Positions 1 through 4,241 of a stretch of 5,277 nt of DNA are shown piece after piece. Numbering within the stretch: the first letter of the stretch is position 1; each line of letters starts with the position of its first letter. The DNA lies in assembly GCA_018712425.1 (NCBI GenBank), contig DVHA01000248.1, forward strand, positions 1-5,277, given 5' to 3'. The DNA is from Candidatus Faecivivens stercoravium. Lineage in GTDB: Bacteria > Bacillota > Clostridia > Oscillospirales > Ruminococcaceae. The notes beneath the pieces are model-generated. The model saw only the letters and a list, made by a program, of their open reading frames with translations, made no database searches and was not told where the DNA came from. Made by a program: the position numbers and the translations under genes.

Positions 1-61
1 AAAAAGCTTTCCGGAAAGGCAGGCGGAAATTTATCCGTCAAACCTTTCCGGAAAGCTTTTT
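1..61. terminator. Long inverted repeat, likely bidirectional terminator closing the Nudix-exonuclease operon
   Basis: A perfect 19-base inverted repeat joins 1-19 to 43-61, with a 23-base middle that can extend the stem (GGCGGA at 22-27 against TCCGTC at 34-39, one G-T wobble). The outer ends are A5 and T5, so a transcript from either side would form a GC-containing stem followed by a U tract. It lies about 115 bases beyond the stop codon of the minus-strand exonuclease gene and would suit its termination. Each arm also contains its own palindrome, CTTTCCGGAAAG, which is unusual for a plain terminator. The repeat touches the window edge, so its true extent and any gene on the left are unknown. 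Confidence 0.65.
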
Positions 62-68
62 CAATGGA

Positions 69-174
69 GAAATGCGCAGCATTTCCATCCTTCATACTGC
101 CATCGGGCAGTATATCACCGCGCAGTGCGCGATATCATCAGGCCACAGGCCGGCATCATATTCCCGCAGGGAAT
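69..174. repeat. Tandem array of five short hairpins with ATCA-type linkers
   Basis: Five consecutive small stem-loops follow one another: 69-85 (GAAATGC, loop GCA), 94-113 (ATACTGCC, loop ATCG, 8-bp perfect stem), 119-131 (CGCGC, loop AGT), 141-151 (GGCC, loop ACA) and 160-174 (ATTCCC, loop GCA). The stem sequences are all different, but the linkers after hairpins 2 to 5 all contain ATCA. The spacing is regular, with hairpin midpoints roughly 20-27 bases apart. The array begins immediately after the terminator-like repeat and runs up to the 3' end of the exonuclease gene, whose stop codon (178-180) falls in the linker after hairpin 5. It would therefore form the 3' untranslated region of that operon. 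No protein reading is supported here. The function is unknown. Confidence 0.6.
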
Positions 175-177
175 CTA

Positions 178-1518
178 TCATTTCCCAATCGCTTCCCACA
201 GCGCCTCTTCCCGAAGAACAGGCACCCCCATCGCCTGCGCCTTCGCGATCTTGGCACCATACGAGCCCTTGCTCCACCGGTCGCTGCCCTTCGCCCCGAC
301 GACGACATATTGGACGGCCTTGGTAACGGAAGACTTGACCGTCCCCCCGGCCTCTTTGATTTTCTCTTCAGCCTCTTCCCGTTCACACCGGGCGAAGTCC
401 CCGGTCAGCACGAAGACGCCGGTCTTTTCGGGGATCACCCCTTCGGCATACAGTTCCGCCGGGATTTCCACCGCCTTTTTGGTCCGCCGGGGGATAAAGC
501 TCCGCTTCTGCCCCTCCAGCTTGTACCGCCCCTCGAACCGGCCGACATCCCCCAGGGCCGCCAGCCGGTAGTAAAGCTCCCGGCATCCTTTCGCATCGCT
601 TAACGCGTTGTGGTGGTCGAGCGGGATGCCGAAATGTTCGCAGAGGGTGTCGAGCCGGTGGTTTTCCATCTCCGGCAGCATCTTCTGGGCCGCCCGGCAG
701 GTGCAGAGATACCGCACCTCCCCGAACGACAGCCCGTACCGCCCCATCGTGCTCTTTAGAAAGAAGAGGTCGGCCGACAGCGCCGAGTGGGCGACCAGCA
801 CGCTCCCTTCGAGATATTTTTGCAGCTTCGGCCAGATCTCCGGGAAGGTGGGGGCATCCTTCACCATCTCGTCGGTGATCCCGTGGATCGCGAGGTTTTC
901 CGCCTGCATCGGCCGTTCGGGGTTGACAAGGGTATAGTACTCCTCCGGTTTCCCCTCCGGCGGGTCATAGACAAGCCCGATCGCGCAGATCTGCCCGCTC
1001 GCGTCCGCCGTCTCGCAGTCGAGGAAGACATAAGCCGGCTTTTCCGGCGGCTGGTTTTCCGATTTCAGCATCCCGATCCGGGTCTCCCAGTCGGGGCACC
1101 CCTTCCGCACCCGGATAAACGCCCCGTCAAGGGTTTCCAGCGGGTCGGGGAGGCTCTCCGCCTCCACCCCGAAGTCCTTTTCCGGCGCCTTGAGATTCAG
1201 GTAAAAGAAGGCCGGCAGATAGGCCCCGCTGCTTTCCAGGTCCCGGGCAAACAGCGCCAGCGAATTCCCGTCCACCAAAACGAGGCTGTGGGTCAGCCAC
1301 CCCCGCACCTCTTCCCACACCTCCCGGATGCCGGGGGCATCCTCCAGCTCTTCCGCCGGGACGGTGAGTCCTTTTACCTTCCCCTCCGGCAGCAGCGCCG
1401 GGCGGATAAGGCTCTCATACCGGTCTTCCGACCCATTGTCGGCGCGGTGGAGGGCCGAGAGGGAATAGACGCTCCCTTTATTCCCGATGCTCCGGCAGAT
1501 GAGGGCCGTGCGCTCCAT
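178..1518 (-). CDS. DEDDh-family 3'-5' exonuclease with C-terminal BRCT domain
   Basis: A 446-residue protein, probably a DnaQ-like 3'-5' exonuclease acting on DNA ends in repair or proofreading. The active domain spans about residues 161-325. Motif I is FLDCET (D167, E169). Motif II is in LVAHSALSAD (H244, D250). Motif III is HNALSDA (H303, D308). Residues 366-446 form a BRCT domain, with the GG turn at 391-392 and the conserved Trp at 441, typically used for protein or DNA-end contacts. Residues 1-150 resemble a second exonuclease fold without motif I acids: SLIRP (36-40) matches TLVNP (196-200), and 50-94 parallels 213-254. The ATG start is preceded by GGAAGGAG (1528-1535) nine bases upstream, inside the Nudix gene. 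That gene's TGA is directly followed by this ATG, so translation is probably coupled. The exact substrate is unknown; the exonuclease and BRCT assignments are firm. Confidence 0.93.
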   Translation of the reverse strand: MERTALICRSIGNKGSVYSLSALHRADNGSEDRYESLIRPALLPEGKVKGLTVPAEELEDAPGIREVWEEVRGWLTHSLVLVDGNSLALFARDLESSGAYLPAFFYLNLKAPEKDFGVEAESLPDPLETLDGAFIRVRKGCPDWETRIGMLKSENQPPEKPAYVFLDCETADASGQICAIGLVYDPPEGKPEEYYTLVNPERPMQAENLAIHGITDEMVKDAPTFPEIWPKLQKYLEGSVLVAHSALSADLFFLKSTMGRYGLSFGEVRYLCTCRAAQKMLPEMENHRLDTLCEHFGIPLDHHNALSDAKGCRELYYRLAALGDVGRFEGRYKLEGQKRSFIPRRTKKAVEIPAELYAEGVIPEKTGVFVLTGDFARCEREEAEEKIKEAGGTVKSSVTKAVQYVVVGAKGSDRWSKGSYGAKIAKAQAMGVPVLREEALWEAIGK

Positions 1519-1956
1519 TCATCCACGCTCCTTCCATTCTTTGCGGATGCGGTTTAAAATCTCTTCGTCAGCCGGGCAGAAGGGGTAGTGGGCGGTCTCC
1601 TCCGGCGTCACCCAGCAGATGTCCTGGTGCTCCAGGAGCTTCGGCTCCCCCTTTTTGATTTCGGATAAAAAGAGGGTCAGGTGGATGGTCATATCGGGGT
1701 ACTTATGGGTCACTTCCATAAAGATCTTCCCCGGCTCGACCTCGACGTCCAGCTCTTCCTTACACTCCCTCTTGAGCGCCTGCTGTCTCGTTTCCCCCGG
1801 CTCCACCTTGCCGCCGGGGAACTCCCAGAGGAGGGCCCGGGGCTTGTGCTCCGGCCGCTGGCAGATCATCAGCCGGTCGCCCCGGAAAATGAGGGCCGCG
1901 ACGACCTGGGTGAGGTTCCCGGTGTGAGATTGACTTGCATTGCCTGACTGTGTCAT
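1519..1956 (-). CDS. mutT: MutT-type Nudix hydrolase (8-oxo-dGTP diphosphatase-like)
   Basis: A Nudix pyrophosphohydrolase, most likely cleaving oxidised or non-canonical nucleoside triphosphates to monophosphate and pyrophosphate in the cytoplasm. From the ATG at 1956 it has 145 residues. The Nudix box GX5EX7REUXEEXGU is at 49-71, starting at the second G of WEFPGGK and ending in RECKEELDV. The catalytic glutamates are E64, E67 and E68. The usual penultimate Gly is Asp, a common variant. An upstream in-frame ATG at 2007 would give 162 residues. It lies only about 3-4 bases after the predicted transcription start and has no ribosome site, so 1956 is preferred; GGAAAGGA (1969-1976) sits 12 bases before it, somewhat far. 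First gene of an operon with the exonuclease, abutting it without a gap. The exact nucleotide preference cannot be read from the sequence. Confidence 0.9.
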   Translation of the reverse strand: MTQSGNASQSHTGNLTQVVAALIFRGDRLMICQRPEHKPRALLWEFPGGKVEPGETRQQALKRECKEELDVEVEPGKIFMEVTHKYPDMTIHLTLFLSEIKKGEPKLLEHQDICWVTPEETAHYPFCPADEEILNRIRKEWKERG

Positions 1957-2016
1957 AGCAGTAGATGTTCCTTTCCGCCCCGCAGAAGATTTCGACAAAA
2001 GGGGCATACCGACACC

Positions 2017-2045
2017 ATTATACAGCGGTACGACGTTTTTTTCAA
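2017..2045 (-). promoter_or_regulatory. Sigma-A-type promoter of the Nudix-exonuclease operon
   Basis: On the minus strand a -35 box TTGAAA (2040-2045) is followed after exactly 17 bases by a consensus -10 box TATAAT (2017-2022). Transcription would start near 2010, giving a leader of about 55 bases before the ATG at 1956. This placement makes the ATG at 2007 an unlikely translation start. Confidence 0.8.
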
Positions 2046-2068
2046 CCGTCCCGCCCGCCGGCAGATAT

Positions 2069-2099
2069 AAAAAAACGGAGGCTAAACCTCCGCTTTTTT
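2069..2099. terminator. Intrinsic terminator, bidirectional in form, downstream of the HEAT-repeat gene
   Basis: A 6-bp GC stem CGGAGG (2076-2081) / CCTCCG (2087-2092) with a 5-base loop is flanked by A7 on the left and CT6 on the right. On the minus strand it reads as a stem followed by T7, placed about 40 bases after the stop codon of the HEAT-repeat gene at 2139. It separates that gene from the Nudix operon promoter. Confidence 0.85.
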
Positions 2100-2138
2100 A
2101 TGAACCTTATATGGAATGAAAGGGGAACCCGGGTTCGC

Positions 2139-2471
2139 TCAGGATTCGTGGTGGCTGTGGATCTGTTCCAGCGCCGTCTCGATCGCTTTTTTCATCTCAG
2201 CGTCGGTGCCGGAAGCGTCCATCAGGTGCATCAGATGGGTGGAAGCACTGCTGCGTCCCTGGTTGCCCAGCGCCTTGATCGCCGCCATCTTGCATTCCCG
2301 GTCCTCCTTATCGAGGATCGAGACCAGGACGTTGTACGCCCCGTCCTCGTTGGAGGAAGCACAGGCCTCGGCGACCTGCTTGCACTTTTCGGCGTCGAGC
2401 TTTGCCACTTCGCCCTCCAGCTTTTCAAATTTACCTTCTTTGACCAGCTTGTCCGGATGGAAACCAAACAT
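2139..2471 (-). CDS. Small HEAT-repeat protein
   Basis: A 110-residue, charged, soluble, all-helical protein with no signal peptide or membrane segment. Residues 55-86 match a HEAT unit (acidic lead-in, then CKMAAIKALGNQG and a second Leu/Met-rich helix). Residues 27-54 (KQVAEACASS, AYNVLVSIL) look like a preceding HEAT-like unit. The N-terminal KLVKEGKFEKLEGEV is a separate helical cap typical of small clostridial HEAT proteins, as I remember the family. Such proteins act as binding scaffolds; the partner is unknown. The ATG at 2471 is preceded by AAAGGA (2483-2488) at 11 bases. It has its own promoter and terminator, so it is likely a single-gene transcript. The His-rich C-terminus (HSHHES) is notable, but I would not infer metal binding from it alone. 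Confidence 0.85.
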   Translation of the reverse strand: MFGFHPDKLVKEGKFEKLEGEVAKLDAEKCKQVAEACASSNEDGAYNVLVSILDKEDRECKMAAIKALGNQGRSSASTHLMHLMDASGTDAEMKKAIETALEQIHSHHES

Positions 2472-2580
2472 ACAAAAATCTGTCCTTTCTTTGTTAGAAG
2501 ACCGTGTTTAAGTGCGCGGCCACACAAATCATCACTCAGCGCACGGCCCCGGCCCGCACCGGTTCCATATCGCTGCCTAT

Positions 2581-2609
2581 ATTATAGTATGCTTTATACC
2601 CGCGTACAA
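2581..2609 (-). promoter_or_regulatory. Promoter of the HEAT-repeat gene
   Basis: On the minus strand TTGTAC (2604-2609) and consensus TATAAT (2581-2586) are separated by exactly 17 bases. Transcription would start near 2574, leaving a leader of roughly 100 bases. This leader is GC-rich and can pair GTGCGC with GCGCAC, so it may be structured. No known riboswitch is recognised in it. Confidence 0.7.
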
Positions 2610-2617
2610 GCGGGTAT
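2596..2617. promoter_or_regulatory. 22-base inverted repeat over the -35 box, candidate operator
   Basis: ATACCCGC (2596-2603) and GCGGGTAT (2610-2617) form a perfect 8-bp inverted repeat with a 6-base centre. That centre is exactly the -35 hexamer of the HEAT gene promoter read on the minus strand. A dimeric repressor bound here would block RNA polymerase. The outer ATACCC/GGGTAT halves recall CsoR/CstR-type sites, but the spacing between them is longer than I would expect, so the regulator is not assigned. Confidence 0.45.
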
Positions 2618-2692
2618 TTGCAAATAAACGTGGCATATTTTGTGAAAAAAAACCGGGAGCTTCTCAATTTTTGGTTAAGCTATCCGAACTCC

Positions 2693-2719
2693 AAAAAATC
2701 CCTCCGGTTTTCCGGAGGG
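2693..2719 (-). terminator. Strong intrinsic terminator on the minus strand below copy A
   Basis: A perfect 8-bp stem CCCTCCGG (2700-2707) / CCGGAGGG (2712-2719) with a TTTT loop is preceded on the plus strand by AAAAAAT (2693-2699). Read on the minus strand it is a GC stem followed by ATTTTTT, a classical terminator. It would stop transcripts that run from ansA through element copy A. The stretch between this terminator and the HEAT promoter (2618-2692) shows nothing else that I can support. Confidence 0.8.
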
Positions 2720-2751
2720 ACCTGACTGTCGAAAAACGAGTTTGGCGGAAA

Positions 2752-2940
2752 CGTAAGAATCGGCGCTGGCGTTCAAGTGACAAAGAAACGTGCGCAGAAT
2801 CAAAAGTTTTACTCGATTTTTTTCAAAAAATCGCGGGCATCCAAGGGGCAGAGCCCCTTGGCAGGCGCTCACTTCCCGTACTTCCGAAGCTGACCACGGC
2901 TTTGCTACTGATAACGAAGCGTGCGCAGCACCCAAAAAAT
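2752..2940. repeat. Structured intergenic element, copy A (about 190 bases)
   Basis: One of two related copies; the other is at 4968-5158. The first 22 bases and the last 20 (ending GTGCGCAGCACCCAAAAAAT) are identical in both. Hairpins in order on the plus strand are: 2814-2833 (CGATTTTTT / AAAAAATCG), 2841-2861 (arms CCAAGGGGC and GCCCCTTGG, loop AGA), 2888-2901 (AGCTG / CGGCT, loop ACCA, one G-T wobble) and 2921-2931 (GTGC, loop GCA, GCAC). A shared block of about 39 bases (2862-2900) lies between hairpins 2 and 3, with 5 differences from copy B. No open reading frame is conserved between copies, because a length change puts the shared block in different frames. It may be a small RNA, part of the ansA 3' untranslated region, or a non-autonomous mobile repeat. 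Which strand is transcribed is not settled. Confidence 0.65.
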
Positions 2941-2969
2941 ACTTAAAAAAGATTTTTTCGACAAACTGA

Positions 2970-2990
2970 TCCCTCCGGTTTTCCGAGGGG
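2970..2990. repeat. Degenerate direct copy of the terminator hairpin flanking element copy A
   Basis: The first 16 bases (2970-2985, TCCCTCCGGTTTTCCG) are identical to 2699-2714. The similarity continues for about ten more bases with one base missing and one changed (2986-2994 against 2715-2724). The stem therefore has a bulge and, on the minus strand, is followed by ATCAG instead of a T tract. It lies 7 bases after the ansA stop codon, where a terminator is expected, but it looks disabled. The intact copy is on the far side of element A. Confidence 0.6.
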
Positions 2991-2997
2991 CCTGCCC

Positions 2998-3993
2998 TTA
3001 AAACATCCGGTCATACCGGATGGTCGTCTCAAACATCGACCGGATGGTATCGGGGTCGCGGGTCTGCCCCAGAATCCACATGATTTTGGTGACGGCGGCC
3101 TCCAGCGTCATATCCCCGGTCTCGAGAAGCCCCATCTCCTCGGCGTCCTTGCCGACGGCGTAGACCCCGAGGTCGCTCCCTTCGTGGATAACCTGGGTCG
3201 CCATAACGATCAGCTTGCCCTTTTTCACCAGCTCCTTTGCCGCCGATAAAAAGCTCTCCTCCTCGTTGTCGCAGGCCGGCAGCCCGCCGACGCCGAAGCT
3301 CTCGATGATAATCGCGTCATACTCCTCCCCGGCCGCCAGCAGCAGCTTCGGGGAGATGCCGGGGATCAGCTTGAGGAGGAAGACGCTCTGGTCGAGGGTG
3401 TCGTAAAAGGCGGGGCAGCCGGTGATCTCCTCCCGGATATACTGGACGATCTGCCCGTCGCGGATGGCGGCGAGATAGGGGTAGTTGATCGAAGAAAAGG
3501 CGTTGTAGCTCTTGGTGCGCATCTTCCGGGCGCGGGTCCCGGCGATGACGTTGCCGTCAAAGACGATGCTGACCCCGTGGGCCTGCTCGGAACAGGCGTA
3601 GGCGATCGAGTCGGAGAGGTTCATCCGGGCGTCGGTGTCCTCCATGTCGATCGGCCGCTGGGCGCCGGTGATGATGATGGGTTTCGGCGAGTTCTGGATC
3701 AGGTAGGAGAGGGCGGCGGCGGTAAAGGCCATCGTGTCGGTCCCGTGGCAGAGGACAAACCCGTCGTACCGGGGGTAGTTCTCCCGGATGCAGCGGGCCA
3801 TCATGAGCCAGTGTTCCGGGCGGATGTTGGTGCTGTCCAGATTAAGGAGCTGCACCGCATCGGTCTTACAGAGCTCCCGGGTCCCCGGGATATAGGAGAG
3901 CAGGTCTTCGGAGGTGATCAGCGGCGTCAGCCCGCCTTCCGTCCGTTTGCAGGCGATGGTGCCGCCGGTGGCGATGACAAGGATTTTTTTCAT
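2998..3993 (-). CDS. ansA: Type I L-asparaginase
   Basis: A 331-residue cytoplasmic asparaginase hydrolysing L-asparagine to L-aspartate and ammonia. The first signature is TGGTIA, with nucleophile T12. The second is HGTDTM (83-88), giving T85 and D86 of the second catalytic triad, with K157 in RARK at the expected 72-residue distance. The substrate-binding DSTN lies at 53-56. The spacing between these residues parallels the E. coli type I enzyme. There is no signal peptide (MKKILVIATGG runs straight into the first beta strand), which supports the cytosolic type I form over the secreted type II. The length is normal and the gene intact. The ATG is preceded by AAGGA (4000-4004) six bases upstream. 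It lies downstream of the Crp/Fnr-like gene on the same strand, separated by 247 bases of hairpin array and palindromes, so joint transcription is possible but uncertain. Confidence 0.96.
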   Translation of the reverse strand: MKKILVIATGGTIACKRTEGGLTPLITSEDLLSYIPGTRELCKTDAVQLLNLDSTNIRPEHWLMMARCIRENYPRYDGFVLCHGTDTMAFTAAALSYLIQNSPKPIIITGAQRPIDMEDTDARMNLSDSIAYACSEQAHGVSIVFDGNVIAGTRARKMRTKSYNAFSSINYPYLAAIRDGQIVQYIREEITGCPAFYDTLDQSVFLLKLIPGISPKLLLAAGEEYDAIIIESFGVGGLPACDNEEESFLSAAKELVKKGKLIVMATQVIHEGSDLGVYAVGKDAEEMGLLETGDMTLEAAVTKIMWILGQTRDPDTIRSMFETTIRYDRMF

Positions 3994-4018
3994 AACGGTT
4001 CCTTTCTATCATACATCA

Positions 4019-4036
4019 ATATAATATATATTATAT
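4019..4036. promoter_or_regulatory. AT-only 18-base palindrome upstream of ansA, containing a possible -10 box
   Basis: ATATAATATATATTATAT is a perfect palindrome 25 bases upstream of the ansA start, in an otherwise GC-rich stretch. On the minus strand it contains TATAAT (4030-4035), which would start transcription near 4023. However, the sequence 17 bases upstream (GCTGCC) is not a -35 box. It could be an ansA promoter needing an activator, an operator, or both. TATGAT just downstream (4008-4013 region) is a second weak -10 candidate. Confidence 0.35.
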
Positions 4037-4040
4037 ATTT

Positions 4041-4189
4041 CGCTGCCCTTAAGGCAGCGACCAAGCTCCGCCTGGACGGGCCAAGTTTCACTTGGATGGA
4101 CCAAAGGCTCTGCCTTTGGAATTCGCCAGGAGGCAAAGCCCTCTGGACCCAAATTTGCCGAACGCCGTTCCCGCGAGACGGAGCTCGGC
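4041..4189. repeat. Tandem array of six hairpins between the regulator and ansA
   Basis: Hairpins in order: 4041-4059 (CGCTGCC, loop CTTAA), 4061-4075 (CCAAGC / GCCTGG, loop TCC, one mismatch), 4081-4095 (CCAAGT / ACTTGG, loop TTC), 4101-4119 (CCAAAGGC / GCCTTTGG, loop TCT), 4126-4146 (9-bp, loop AAA, one wobble and one mismatch) and 4157-4189 (GCCGA / TCGGC with an inner CCGT / ACGG). Hairpins 2 to 5 all begin CCA and end TGG. They are followed by short linkers of similar form (ACGGG, ATGGA, AATTCG, ACCC), with starts at 4061, 4081, 4101 and 4126. Stem interiors differ, so pairing rather than sequence is kept. The array would be transcribed in any readthrough from the regulator to ansA. No gene is supported within it. 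Confidence 0.65.
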
Positions 4190-4222
4190 AAAAAGAGCGT
4201 TTCAACCCCGCTTAAAGCTCTA

Positions 4223-4241
4223 ATTGTTCAACTTAAACAAT
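4223..4241. promoter_or_regulatory. Near-perfect 19-base palindrome at the stop codon of the Crp/Fnr-like gene
   Basis: ATTGTTCAACTTAAACAAT has 6-bp outer arms, a two-base match further in and a single mismatched pair around a central C. Its right end overlaps the first base of the regulator's stop codon. Its form (TTGTT...AACAA) is of the size used by dimeric Crp/Fnr-type regulators. It could also be just a weak, U-poor hairpin. It has no T tract, so it is not a good terminator. Confidence 0.25.

Noticed and set aside
69..174. CRISPR array at the left hairpin array or at 4041-4189
   Set aside because: There are no identical repeats with unique spacers; the stems vary and the units are only about 20-25 bases, and no cas gene is present.
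64..603. Plus-strand open frame of 179 codons, and other plus-strand frames up to 1557
   Set aside because: They lie opposite the exonuclease gene, whose domains and motifs are clear. The frames show Pro/Arg-rich composition typical of the antisense of GC-rich coding DNA and no family features.
1965..2627. Plus-strand frames of 220 and 131 codons opposite the HEAT-repeat gene
   Set aside because: They span a terminator and two minus-strand promoters and lie antisense to a gene with clear HEAT-type helices.
2675..2935. Minus-strand open frame of 86 codons over element copy A
   Set aside because: The matching part of copy B reads in a different frame because of a length change, so the shared block is not conserved as protein; it also runs through a terminator hairpin.
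3990..4205. Minus-strand frame of 71 codons ending at ansA
   Set aside because: It covers the hairpin array and the AT palindrome, has no ribosome site, and overlaps the ansA ribosome site and start.
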